DNA of 64,000 bases from Pannonibacter anstelovis (GTDB lineage Bacteria; Pseudomonadota; Alphaproteobacteria; Rhizobiales; Stappiaceae), in the NCBI RefSeq assembly GCF_036881715.1, contig NZ_JBAKBF010000008.1, positions 1 through 64,000 on the forward strand, in the 5' to 3' direction. Both the position numbers and the translations under genes were made by a program. A model generated the notes under the pieces. That model saw only the letters and a program-made list of their open reading frames with translations, ran no database searches and was not told where the DNA came from. How positions within the stretch are numbered: the first letter of the stretch is position 1; each line of letters opens with the position of its first letter. This document shows, piece after piece, positions 44,813 through 53,214 of the stretch.

Positions 44813-47388
44813 CGGCCTTTGCCCCGGCCCCGTCAGGCGGCAACCGCTCACTCGCCCTAGCCTTCCGCTTTGCCCTGCGCGAGTTGCGCGGCGGATTGAG
44901 GGGCTTTTACATCTTCATCGCCTGCATTGCCCTTGGCGTTGCCGCCATCTCCGGCGTTGCCTCGGTGTCGCGGGCGCTGACAGAAGGCATTTCCAACGAG
45001 GGGCAGTCCATCCTCGGGGGCGACATGTCCTTCCGCCTCGTCCACCGGGAGGCCGATGCTGCCGAATATGCCTATGTGCAGAGCCTTGGCGAAGTTACCC
45101 GCACCGCGACCCTGCGCGCCATGGCCCGCAAGACCGATGGCAGTGATCAGGCCCTTGTCGAGCTGAAATCCGTCGATGGCGCCTATCCGCTCTATGGCAC
45201 TCTTACACTTGCAGGCGGCACCAATCCTGCCGAGGCCATGGGCCGCCAGCCGGACGGCAGTTTCGGCGCCGTCGCCGATGCCTCGCTGCTCGCCCGTCTT
45301 GGCCTCAACACCGGAGACAAACTCTCCGTCGGCCGCACCACCGTCACCCTCACCGGTGTGATTGCCACCGAACCGGACAAGCTTTCCGGCGGGCTTGAAT
45401 TCGGCCCGCGCCTGATGCTGAACGAAACGGCTCTGCCCGAAACCGGCCTCGTGCAGCCCGGCAGCCTCGTCACCTGGTCCTACATGGTGAAGCTGCCATC
45501 CAGCACGACGGATGAAGGCATCATCCGCCTCATCGAGCAATCGCGTGAGCAGTTTCCGCAAGCCGGCTGGCGCATCCAGTCCCGCGCCAGCGCCTCACCG
45601 GGGCTGGAGCGCAACATCGAGCGCTTCACCCAGTTTCTGACGCTGGTGGGCCTTACCGCGCTGGTCGTCGGCGGTGTCGGCGTTGCCAATGCGGTGCGGG
45701 CATTCCTTGAAAGCAAGCGCGAGGTGATCGCCAGCTTCAAGTGCCTTGGCGCCAGCAATGATCTCGTCTTCCGCATCTATCTGATCCAGATGATGATCAT
45801 TGCCGCCATCGGCATCGCCATCGGGCTTGTGGCAGGTGCCATCATCCCCTTCGCGGCAGCCGGGGCCATTTCCGGCCTTCTGCCTGTGCAGCTGGCGGTA
45901 TCCGTCTACCCTGCAGAGCTTGGCCTCGGCCTGCTTTATGGCATGCTGACGGCGCTGGCCTTTGCCATCTGGCCGCTGGGCCGCGCACATGACGTGCCGC
46001 CCACCGCTCTGTTCCGCGATCAGGTGACGGGCGCCAAGGTCTGGCCGCGCAAGCGCTATCTGGCGGCAACGCTGATCGCCGCCTTGTCGCTGGCTGCAAT
46101 CGCCATCTTCCTTGCCGAAGACCGGCGCATTGCTTCCATCTATGTGGTTGCCTCCGCTGCCTCCTTCCTGCTGCTGGGCGGGGTTGCGCGGCTGCTGATG
46201 CTGGCTGCACGCAAGGCGCCGCAGGTGCGCTCCACCGGCCTCAGGCTCGCCATAGCCAACATCCACCGGCCCGGCGCGCTTACCTCCTCGGTGGTGCTGT
46301 CGCTTGGCCTTGGCCTCACCCTGCTGGTGTCGCTCGCCCTCATTGATGGCAACCTGCGCCGGGAGCTGACGGCAACGATTGCGGAAAAGGCGCCGAGCTT
46401 CTTCTTCATCGACATCCAGAGCACCGAGCGCGACGCCTTCGCCACCTTGCTGAAGCAGGAGGCCGGGGATGCGAAGATCCAGAGCGTGCCGATGCTGCGC
46501 GGGCGCCTCGTCAGCCTCAAGGACGTGCCAGTGAACCAGATCACCCCGCCGGCCAGCGCCGCCTGGGTGCTGCGCGGCGACCGGGGCATCACCTATCAGG
46601 ACAGCCTGCCGGCCAATTCCACACTGATGAAGGGGGAATGGTGGCCCGAAGGCTACAGCGGAGAACCGTTGGTCTCCTTCGATGATGAACTGGCCACCGA
46701 ACTGGGTCTTGCGGTCGGCGACCGGATCACCGTCAACGTGCTGGGCCGGGAGATCACCGCCAAGATCGCCAACACCCGCAAGGTGGAATGGGAGTCGCTT
46801 GCCATCAATTTCGTGATGGTCTTCTCCTCCAACACCTTCGCCGGCGCCCCGCATGCCTTCCTGATGACCGTGACCTGGGACCCGGATGTGCCGGCAGAGC
46901 GCGAGCTTGGCCTTTTGAAGACCGTCTCCTCCGCCTTCCCAACAGTCACGGCCATCCGCGTGAAGGATGCCCTGGCGCAGGTGAACGATCTCGTCGCCCA
47001 GCTTGCCGTCGCCATACGTGCGGCATCTGCCATCACGCTCATTTCCAGCATTCTGGTACTGGCCGGAGCGCTGGCGGCCGGAAACCGCAGCCGCATCTAT
47101 GACGCGGTGATCCTGAAGACGCTTGGCGCCACCCGCGCCCGGCTGACCGGCGCCTATGCGATGGAATATGCGATGCTCGGCCTCGACACGGCTGTGTTTG
47201 CGGTACTGGCCGGGTCCGTGGCCGCGTGGTTCGTCATCACGCAGGTAATGAACGGGTCCTTCACGCTGCTGCCCGGCACAGCCATCACCGCGGCGCTTGC
47301 TGCGCTGGTGCTGACCGTCGGCTTCGGCCTTATCGGCACCTGGCGCGTTCTGGGCAAGAAACCTGCCCCCGTGCTGCGCAATCTCTAA
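44809..47388 (+). CDS. ybbP: ABC transporter permease, YbbP/FtsX type
   Basis: An 859-residue permease with about ten membrane helices in the double FtsX layout: TM1 near 35, a periplasmic domain, three helices near 275-400, then a second set with helices near 435, 455 and 490 and a further periplasmic domain, ending in three helices near 735-840. RYLAA and YDAVILKTLGATR mark the cytoplasmic coupling loops. Partner of the preceding ATPase. Length matches E. coli YbbP-like proteins. Confidence 0.92.
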   Translation: MTAFAPAPSGGNRSLALAFRFALRELRGGLRGFYIFIACIALGVAAISGVASVSRALTEGISNEGQSILGGDMSFRLVHREADAAEYAYVQSLGEVTRTATLRAMARKTDGSDQALVELKSVDGAYPLYGTLTLAGGTNPAEAMGRQPDGSFGAVADASLLARLGLNTGDKLSVGRTTVTLTGVIATEPDKLSGGLEFGPRLMLNETALPETGLVQPGSLVTWSYMVKLPSSTTDEGIIRLIEQSREQFPQAGWRIQSRASASPGLERNIERFTQFLTLVGLTALVVGGVGVANAVRAFLESKREVIASFKCLGASNDLVFRIYLIQMMIIAAIGIAIGLVAGAIIPFAAAGAISGLLPVQLAVSVYPAELGLGLLYGMLTALAFAIWPLGRAHDVPPTALFRDQVTGAKVWPRKRYLAATLIAALSLAAIAIFLAEDRRIASIYVVASAASFLLLGGVARLLMLAARKAPQVRSTGLRLAIANIHRPGALTSSVVLSLGLGLTLLVSLALIDGNLRRELTATIAEKAPSFFFIDIQSTERDAFATLLKQEAGDAKIQSVPMLRGRLVSLKDVPVNQITPPASAAWVLRGDRGITYQDSLPANSTLMKGEWWPEGYSGEPLVSFDDELATELGLAVGDRITVNVLGREITAKIANTRKVEWESLAINFVMVFSSNTFAGAPHAFLMTVTWDPDVPAERELGLLKTVSSAFPTVTAIRVKDALAQVNDLVAQLAVAIRAASAITLISSILVLAGALAAGNRSRIYDAVILKTLGATRARLTGAYAMEYAMLGLDTAVFAVLAGSVAAWFVITQVMNGSFTLLPGTAITAALAALVLTVGFGLIGTWRVLGKKPAPVLRNL

Positions 47389-47520
47389 CCGCAACGAACG
47401 GCCTCAGGCGCTTCGTCAGCCCCCGGAGGCCGCAGATGGAGATTTTGTAATCTTCGCCAGCCCGGTTTTTTGGTCATTTGCCCTTGTGCAGGTACCAAAC
47501 GCCGCCCATATTCTTCTGCA

Positions 47521-47575
47521 AACGGACTTGCTCCGTCGAGGCGGTTTGGGAGTGTCCCTCCCGCGTAACCTAATG
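47521..47575 (+). promoter_or_regulatory. Candidate ybhL-type leader RNA of the BI-1 gene
   Basis: Two stacked hairpins lie directly upstream of the BI-1 start: ACGGA/TCCGT (47522-47526, 47532-47536) and GGGAG/CTCCC (47548-47552, 47558-47562), the second flanked by GGTT (47543-47546) and AACC (47567-47570) that can extend it. The ybhL motif is a known structured leader found upstream of ybhL (BI-1 family) in Rhizobiales. Position and gene fit; I could not compare the consensus itself. Confidence 0.4.
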
Positions 47576-47591
47576 AAGGGGAAACACTATT

Positions 47592-48374
47592 ATGTCGACG
47601 TTCGACCGGAAAAATGAAGCACCGTACGCGGTCGCCGGCCGCTACGCCGATGCCGGCATTGACCAGGGCCTGCGCTCTTACATGCTGGGCGTCTACAACT
47701 ACATGACCATCGGTCTTGCCATCACTGGCTTCATCGCTCTGGGCCTTGCCCAGTTCGCGACGACCACTGATCCGGCAGCTGCTGCTGCCGTTCTCGGCAA
47801 CGGCACGATGCTCTCGCAGCTTGGCTATGCGCTCTATGCCTCGCCGCTGAAGTGGCTGATCATGCTGGCTCCGATTGGCATGGTGTTCTTCCTCTCCATG
47901 CGCATCCAGTCCATGAGCGCCTCGACCGCACAGGTCAGCTTCTGGGTCTATGCCGCGCTCATGGGTGCGTCCCTGTCCTCGATCTTCCTCGTCTACACGG
48001 GCGGGTCGATCGCACGCGTGTTCTTCATCACCGCCGCTTCCTTCGGTGCGCTGAGCCTCTACGGCTACACCACCAAGAAGGACCTGTCGGGCTGGGGCTC
48101 GTTCCTGATGATGGGCCTGATCGGCATCATCATTGCCTCGGTGGTCAACATCTTCCTGGCGTCTTCCGCCCTGCAGTTCGCTGTCTCGGTGATCGGCGTG
48201 CTGGTGTTCGCAGGCCTCACCGCCTATGACACCCAGCAGATCAAGGAAATGTACTACGAAGGCGACACCGGCGAAGTGGCCACCAAGAAGTCGATCATGG
48301 GCGCCCTGCGTCTCTACCTCGACTTCATCAACCTCTTCGTCATGCTGCTGCAGCTGTTCGGCAACCGCGAATAA
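47592..48374 (+). CDS. Bax inhibitor-1 / YccA family membrane protein (YbhL-like)
   Basis: A 260-residue protein with seven predicted helices. MLGVYNYMTIGLAITGFIALG is the conserved first helix, and AYDTQQIKEMYY followed by GALRLYLDFINLFVMLLQLFG is the family signature, with the di-Asp sensor region. Members leak calcium or protons, or modulate FtsH; function in bacteria is unclear. AAGGGG precedes the start. A candidate structured leader lies upstream and a strong terminator follows. Confidence 0.93.
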   Translation: MSTFDRKNEAPYAVAGRYADAGIDQGLRSYMLGVYNYMTIGLAITGFIALGLAQFATTTDPAAAAAVLGNGTMLSQLGYALYASPLKWLIMLAPIGMVFFLSMRIQSMSASTAQVSFWVYAALMGASLSSIFLVYTGGSIARVFFITAASFGALSLYGYTTKKDLSGWGSFLMMGLIGIIIASVVNIFLASSALQFAVSVIGVLVFAGLTAYDTQQIKEMYYEGDTGEVATKKSIMGALRLYLDFINLFVMLLQLFGNRE

Positions 48375-48398
48375 TCGCGGCACACAGCAGCAAAGTTC

Positions 48399-48428
48399 AA
48401 GGGCGCGGATCACCTCCGCGCCCTTTTT
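48399..48428 (+). terminator. Terminator of the BI-1 gene
   Basis: AAGGGCGCGGA pairs with TCCGCGCCCTT across a five-base loop and runs into TTTTT at 48424-48428. Confidence 0.9.
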
Positions 48429-48528
48429 ATCTTCAAGCCCACCCGGAAAGTGCCATCACCGGGCATTGATTGCACCGCCTGCTGCCCTGGTGAATACAAA
48501 GGCAGTTCAAGTGGTTTTCAGGGCTGAT

Positions 48529-50565
48529 ATGCGTACACATTCATATTTTCTGCGCTCCGCACTGCTCGGTGCGACAGCAGCGTCCACCCTCTTCCTGGGC
48601 CTTGCGGCAACACAGGCAGCGCCGCTTGTGCCAGTCAACGAGTATGAAGCGCAGTGGGGTCTGCTGATGACCGGCGCGCCAATTGCCCATTCCCGTGGTT
48701 ATACCGGAGCCGGTGTGACGGTTGGTGTCATGGATACCGGCATCCTCGCCAGCCATCCCGACCTGATCGCCAATCTCAGCGCCCTCAACTACAACGGCTC
48801 TGAGGAGATGGCGACCTTCACGGACGCCGATGGCCACGGCACCCACGTGGCGGGCATCATCGGAGCATCCGCCAACGGCATTGGCATGATGGGTGTGGCT
48901 CCAGACGTGAAGCTCGCAAATCTTGCGATCATGGATGAGGACGGCGACATCCTGGTCAACTATGCAGCTTCGGTGCTCGAGTATGGCCTCGAAAATGGTA
49001 TTCGCATCTTCAATAATTCCTGGGGCAGCTACGTCTACGAACCTTCCGGCAATCTGGCTCAAGACAGAGCCAAATTCGAAGAATACAGGTCGGAACTTTT
49101 GTTTGCGGCACGTGAAGCTGCCAGCCAAGGCGCCGTTCTGGTGTGGGCGACAGGCAATGAACGTTCGCCGGATGCGGGCGTCGAGGCGTCCCTGCCCTAC
49201 CTTTACCCGGAACTGACACCGAACTGGATTGCCGTGACCTCGGTAGGCCGCGATGGCAAAACTGCTGCCTATGCCAACCAGTGCGGCGTCACGATGATGT
49301 GGTGCCTGGCAGCACCGGGTGGCGACGATGACGAGAACACCGGCGGCATCTACTCCACGGCCAACACCGGCGGCTATGTGCGCTTCTCCGGGACCTCGAT
49401 GGCCGCCCCGCACGTCACCGGTGCGCTGGCCATCGCCCAGCAGATGTACCCCAATGCCACCCCGGAGCAGCTGGCACGCCTTGTACTGGTGACCGCCTCG
49501 GACATCGGCGCCGCCGGCATCGACAGCCGGTATGGCTGGGGTCTGCTCAACCTCGACCGATTGACAAGCAATCGCCACATCACAAAGACCGCCGTCTTCT
49601 CTCGGACATCTCAGGTCCAGCAGCAGGCCTTCAACACGGTTATGGGCATCACGGAGCAGCGCGCCAGCGCCCTGCTTGACCCGTCTGGACCGGCGGTGGC
49701 CGTATCCACCAATGGCACTGCGCCCAACGAGGCGAGCCGGCGGTTCTGGATGCAGTCTCTTGCCGGCCTCAACCTGATGGATGGCACAGCTTCCGCGCCC
49801 GCAGCCACCAGCCGCAGCGCGGGCCTGCTGATCGGTGGTGAATTCATCGCCACCGAAAATCTGCGCCTCGGCGCGGCCGGCGGCTTCAGCCTTTCCTCCA
49901 TGCACAGCGCGGACGATCGTGTACGCATAGGCGGGCAGCATGCGCTGCTCTACGGCGGCTACACCTATGACCGGTATTTCCTGGAAGCAGCCACCAGCTT
50001 CTCGCGGTTCGAGAGCACCACGAACCGCAACAACATCATCGAGCCGGGCACAAGCGTGCCAGTAAACGGTGAAACACGGACGCATGATTTCGGCCTCTCG
50101 GCCTCAGCCCGCATTGGCATGACCTTCGAAACCGAAGGTTTGCTGGCGCGGCCCTATGTGCACGGCCGCGTCCGCCATCAGTGGCTGGGCTCCGGCAACG
50201 AAACGGGGGCCGATGTGTTCAACGTCAGCCTGCGCAACACCACCTCAACGGGCTCGGAAACCGGCGTTGGCCTGCGTCTGTCGGCCACGCCCATCGCACT
50301 GGGCAGCTACAGCGTGACCCCGACGATGGACATCGCCTATGCCCGCGCCTTGGGGCCGGTTTCCGCCAGCCGTCAGGTTCAGGTGCTGGGAACATCTGTC
50401 CAGGTTGCGGCACCTGATCTTGGCCGTGACATCGGACGGCTCAACCTTGGTGTTGCCGCCACCAATGCCAGCCAGAAGCTGACCGGCAAGCTGACCTATG
50501 GCGGTGAACTGCGCCGCAACGCCCAGTCCCATTCGGTCAACGCCGAACTGAGCCTGCGCTTCTGA
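48529..50565 (+). CDS. Autotransporter subtilisin-like serine protease
   Basis: A 678-residue secreted protease. Signal peptide at 1-31, then an S8 domain (about 50-345) with the triad Asp in VMDTGIL, His in GHGTHVAG and Ser in SGTSMAAPHV. A linker (about 350-415) leads to a C-terminal beta-barrel (about 415-678) of alternating polar and hydrophobic strands ending in LRF, the usual terminal aromatic. Known: such proteins export their own passenger across the outer membrane. It is a single gene between two terminators. The start at 48529 has AGGG upstream; the 101-codon longer frame overlaps the BI-1 gene. Confidence 0.93.
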   Translation: MRTHSYFLRSALLGATAASTLFLGLAATQAAPLVPVNEYEAQWGLLMTGAPIAHSRGYTGAGVTVGVMDTGILASHPDLIANLSALNYNGSEEMATFTDADGHGTHVAGIIGASANGIGMMGVAPDVKLANLAIMDEDGDILVNYAASVLEYGLENGIRIFNNSWGSYVYEPSGNLAQDRAKFEEYRSELLFAAREAASQGAVLVWATGNERSPDAGVEASLPYLYPELTPNWIAVTSVGRDGKTAAYANQCGVTMMWCLAAPGGDDDENTGGIYSTANTGGYVRFSGTSMAAPHVTGALAIAQQMYPNATPEQLARLVLVTASDIGAAGIDSRYGWGLLNLDRLTSNRHITKTAVFSRTSQVQQQAFNTVMGITEQRASALLDPSGPAVAVSTNGTAPNEASRRFWMQSLAGLNLMDGTASAPAATSRSAGLLIGGEFIATENLRLGAAGGFSLSSMHSADDRVRIGGQHALLYGGYTYDRYFLEAATSFSRFESTTNRNNIIEPGTSVPVNGETRTHDFGLSASARIGMTFETEGLLARPYVHGRVRHQWLGSGNETGADVFNVSLRNTTSTGSETGVGLRLSATPIALGSYSVTPTMDIAYARALGPVSASRQVQVLGTSVQVAAPDLGRDIGRLNLGVAATNASQKLTGKLTYGGELRRNAQSHSVNAELSLRF

Positions 50566-50584
50566 GACTTAAAGAAAAGCTGGA

Positions 50585-50622
50585 AGAAAGGCCTCAGGAC
50601 GAGACCGTCCTGAGGCCTTTCT
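50585..50622. terminator. Bidirectional terminator after the autotransporter gene
   Basis: A perfect 17-base-pair stem (50585-50601 with 50606-50622) and a four-base loop, between two convergent genes. Both flanks carry short T runs. Confidence 0.85.
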
Positions 50623-50650
50623 GCGTTGCAGGAATACGCTCTGCCTGGGC

Positions 50651-51079
50651 TCAGGCATCCACCAGCCGCAGATGGCGCTTCTTTTCAAAAACCTTGAGAA
50701 CAGATGCCAGCTCATGCCCGCGCTTGAGCACCATGCCGCCCGTCGCCACCACGCTGTAGGCGCCCTGGCGGCGGGCAAGCTTCGGGTCCTTCTCGATCCG
50801 GTAAAGCGGCATTTCGCTGCTGCGGCGGAAGACGGAGAAGACGGCCCGGTCCTTCATCAGGTCGATGGCATAGTCCCGCCATTCTCCATCCGCGACCATC
50901 CGGCCATAAATGCGCAGGATCTGGTCGAGCTCTCTACGGTCAAAGGCAACGACGGGTTTTGCCGGGGTCTGCGGAACGGTGGACTGGGCACTGGAACCGG
51001 GCGGACTGTCCGGCCGGACGGGCACCTCCAGAGGAAAGCCTTGCGGCTGTCCGGCTGCATCACCTTCGCTCTCGCTCAT
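50651..51079 (-). CDS. DUF2794 family protein
   Basis: A 142-residue protein of unknown function. The N-terminal 45 residues are Pro/Ser/Gly-rich and probably disordered. The conserved domain follows with FDRRELDQILRIYGRMVADGEWRDYAIDL and RRSSEMPLYRIEKDPKLARRQGAYSVV, the DUF2794 pattern found in alphaproteobacteria. GGGAGG sits five to six bases before ATG 51079, which decides the start over an in-frame TTG 15 bases upstream. It diverges from a candidate small RNA gene. Confidence 0.88.
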   Translation of the reverse strand: MSESEGDAAGQPQGFPLEVPVRPDSPPGSSAQSTVPQTPAKPVVAFDRRELDQILRIYGRMVADGEWRDYAIDLMKDRAVFSVFRRSSEMPLYRIEKDPKLARRQGAYSVVATGGMVLKRGHELASVLKVFEKKRHLRLVDA

Positions 51080-51291
51080 GCCACCTCCCGTCAACCTTGC
51101 TGCGGAATCAAACCTGCTGATGCCTGCCGGCGAGGATATGTCATTGAGTTGTCATGATGCCCCTTGCGGGGCGCACTGGCAAGCCTGCGTGTCGCAGGGA
51201 TTCAAGGCCGCAGGAAAGCTGAAAAGATACCTTGCTTTTGCCTCAATTGAGCCCTTCACACGCCACGTTGGCCCACCATCTTATGATCATA

Positions 51292-51426
51292 CCCGTTCGG
51301 CCTGAACGGTTCTGGTTCCGGTACGCATTAGCCCCCCAGCCCCCCCGGAACGGAGCTGATCAGGTTCAGTGCTGAAGTACATTCGAACGGGCACCTGAAG
51401 GGCCAGCACTCGTGCTGGCCCTTTTC
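51292..51426 (+). ncRNA. Candidate small RNA with C-rich loop and own terminator
   Basis: The roughly 405-base gap between DUF2794 and the GNAT gene holds a strong terminator (51398-51425) with no open frame before it. Upstream, CCCGTTCG (51292-51299) can pair with CGAACGGG (51384-51391) to close a domain. Inside it, GTTCCGG (51315-51321) pairs with CCGGAAC (51345-51351) and exposes a loop with CCCCCCAGCCCCC, complementary to ribosome binding sites. A TATGAT (51282-51287) would place +1 near 51294, but no -35 is seen. It does not match the SRP core GGAAGGNAGCAG. Family unknown. Confidence 0.5.
51398..51425 (+). terminator. Orphan terminator of the candidate small RNA
   Basis: GGGCCAGCAC (51400-51409) pairs with GTGCTGGCCC (51412-51421), extended by AA/TT, then TTTTC. 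It is 60 bases before the GNAT start and no protein gene precedes it on this strand. Confidence 0.85.
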
Positions 51427-51484
51427 ATTTGCCGTTGCGGCAGATCAACCGGTCTCCCTTCATTGTCCGCTTCCCGTTCGCCTC

Positions 51485-52024
51485 ATGCCCGGCTATCATC
51501 TGCCGATGACGACGAGCCTCGTGGAACTGCGCCCCGCAAGACATGATGACACGGCTAGCCTTGCTGCCGTGCATGCCGAAGCTTGGCGCCTTGCCTACCG
51601 GGGCATGCTCGACGGGCTGGACCTGGAGCGCTTTGTCGCCCGCCGCAGCCGCGGCTGGTGGCATGACGCCATCGACAAGGGCGTCGAGATCGAGGTGCTG
51701 GAAGTGGCCGGCGAAGTAGCTGGCTATGCCAGCTATGGCCCCTGCCGCATGCGGGGCACCGGCTGCGCCGGAGAGCTCTACGAGCTCTATCTCAAGCCGG
51801 AGTATCAGGGCCTCGGCTTTGGCCGCAGATTGTTTGCCAGCGTCAGAACCTGCCTTGAGCGGCGCGGTCTCAAGGGCCTTGCGGTGCGCGTCCTGACGGA
51901 CAATGAACCGGCCTGCGGCTTCTATGCCGCCCTTGGCGGTGTGCTGACCGGCCGCTCCTGGCACCAGACGGGGGGCAAGCGGCTGGAGCTTTCGATCTAT
52001 TGCTGGCATGAAACGGACCGCTGA
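51485..52024 (+). CDS. GNAT family N-acetyltransferase
   Basis: A 179-residue enzyme. The acetyl-CoA loop is LYLKPEYQGLGFGRRLF (around residue 100), and VLTDNEPACGFYAALGG is the C-terminal GNAT block. Substrate unknown. An ATG at 51506 (MTTSLVELRPA) is an equally good start; neither has a clear ribosome binding site. A terminator lies just upstream, so it must have its own promoter in a short space or depend on read-through. Confidence 0.88.
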   Translation: MPGYHLPMTTSLVELRPARHDDTASLAAVHAEAWRLAYRGMLDGLDLERFVARRSRGWWHDAIDKGVEIEVLEVAGEVAGYASYGPCRMRGTGCAGELYELYLKPEYQGLGFGRRLFASVRTCLERRGLKGLAVRVLTDNEPACGFYAALGGVLTGRSWHQTGGKRLELSIYCWHETDR

Positions 52025-52153
52025 TCCGGGAGACCGGTTTGCCTTTGCCTGCAACGACGAAAAGCCCGGATTTCAACGCAGTATCACACTTGCCCCTTGC
52101 TTCGCGGCGCGGTCCCTGCAATAGACCTGCGCAGCAACTCAAGGAGCAAGCTC

Positions 52154-52690
52154 ATGCGTATTGATGCGGTGCCGATCGGCAAGAACCCGCCGGAAGACAT
52201 CAACGTCATCATCGAAGTTCCGGTCGGCGGCGAGCCGATCAAGTACGAGATGGACAAGGCAGCAGGTGCCATGTACGTGGACCGCTTCCTCTATACCCCG
52301 ATGCGCTATCCGGGGAACTATGGCTTCGTGCCCCACACCCTGTGCGGCGATGGCGACCCCATCGACGTCGTGGTCATCAACCAGCGCCCGATCATCCCCG
52401 GCGCCATCATGAGCTGCCGTCCGATCGGCGTGCTGATGATGGAAGACGAGAGCGGCCAGGATGAGAAGATCATTGCCGTTCCCAGCACCAAGCTGACCCG
52501 CCGCTATGAAAACGTGAAGTCGGTCGACGATCTGCCGGCGATCACCATGGAACAGGTGAAGCACTTCTTCGAGCACTACAAGGATCTGGAGCCCGGCAAG
52601 TGGGTCAAGGTCACTGGCATCGAAGGCCCGGACAGGGCGCGTCAGCTGATCGTCGAGGCGATCGAGCGCGCCAAGGCCGAGGACAAGTGA
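52154..52690 (+). CDS. ppa: Inorganic pyrophosphatase, family I
   Basis: A 178-residue soluble enzyme that hydrolyses PPi to two phosphates and pulls biosynthesis forward. The core motif DGDPIDVVV (near residue 66) carries the metal-binding aspartates; YVDRFLYTPMRYPGNYGFVP is the conserved N-terminal block. AAGGAG lies seven bases before ATG 52154, which decides against the in-frame TTG at 52097. Length is normal. Confidence 0.97.
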   Translation: MRIDAVPIGKNPPEDINVIIEVPVGGEPIKYEMDKAAGAMYVDRFLYTPMRYPGNYGFVPHTLCGDGDPIDVVVINQRPIIPGAIMSCRPIGVLMMEDESGQDEKIIAVPSTKLTRRYENVKSVDDLPAITMEQVKHFFEHYKDLEPGKWVKVTGIEGPDRARQLIVEAIERAKAEDK

Positions 52691-52734
52691 CACTGTAATG
52701 CCGGGTTTCGTGCCCGGTACAGGACAAGTACAAC

Positions 52735-52765
52735 GAGGCCGCGCGGGTCAGCCCGCTGCGGCCTC
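52735..52765. terminator. Hairpin between ppa and the zincin gene, overlapping its stop
   Basis: GAGGCCGC (52735-52742) pairs with GCGGCCTC (52758-52765), with an inner GCGGG/CCCGC stem. It covers the last codons of the convergent zincin gene. T tracts are weak on both sides. Confidence 0.5.
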
Positions 52766-53188
52766 GATTGCTTCCATATCCTCATCCGACAGGCCGAAGT
52801 GATGGCCGATCTCATGCACCAGAACATGGGTCACCACGTCACCCAGCTGCTCTTCATGCTCGGCCCAATAGTCGAGGATCGGGCGCCGGAACAGCCACAC
52901 ATGGTTTGGCTCCTGCCCCGTATGGAGCATGTCTCCGCCCTGTGCGAGGCCCACGCCCTGAAACAGGCCCATCAATTCGAAGGGGTCGTCAAGGCCGACG
53001 CTTTCCAGCATCTCCTCATCGGCAAAATCGGCAACCGTGATCACCAAACCCTCGCAAAGCGCCTGAAACTCTTCGGGAAGCTGGGCATAGGCCTGACGCA
53101 CCATGACCTCGAAGGCGTCCAGCCCCGGGGCCACCATGGCCGCGATGGCTGAAATCTGCGGGTCTGGCGCCCCTGTCCGGTCACTCAT
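52748..53188 (-). CDS. Zincin-like metallopeptidase family protein
   Basis: A 146-residue protein with HEIGHHFGL near residue 125, an HExxHH variant of the zinc protease motif, preceded by VVTHVLV and followed by DEDM. It matches the small minimal-MMP family (DUF1025 type) common in actinobacteria and alphaproteobacteria. Activity has been shown for few members. AAAGGGCGA precedes the start at 53188. It is the third gene after dsbB in a leftward row. Confidence 0.9.
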   Translation of the reverse strand: MSDRTGAPDPQISAIAAMVAPGLDAFEVMVRQAYAQLPEEFQALCEGLVITVADFADEEMLESVGLDDPFELMGLFQGVGLAQGGDMLHTGQEPNHVWLFRRPILDYWAEHEEQLGDVVTHVLVHEIGHHFGLSDEDMEAIEAAAG

Positions 53189-53214
53189 CAAATCGCCCTT
53201 TGTGAACTTACAGT

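Noticed and set aside
45595..47394. A 599-codon minus-strand frame over ybbP
   Set aside because: Composition rich in Arg, Gln, Gly and His, typical of antisense frames; the plus strand encodes a clear permease.
51292..51426. Signal recognition particle RNA
   Set aside because: CCGGAACGGAGCTGATC has some likeness to the SRP tip, but the GGAA tetraloop followed by GGNAGCAG is not met and the overall stem is absent.
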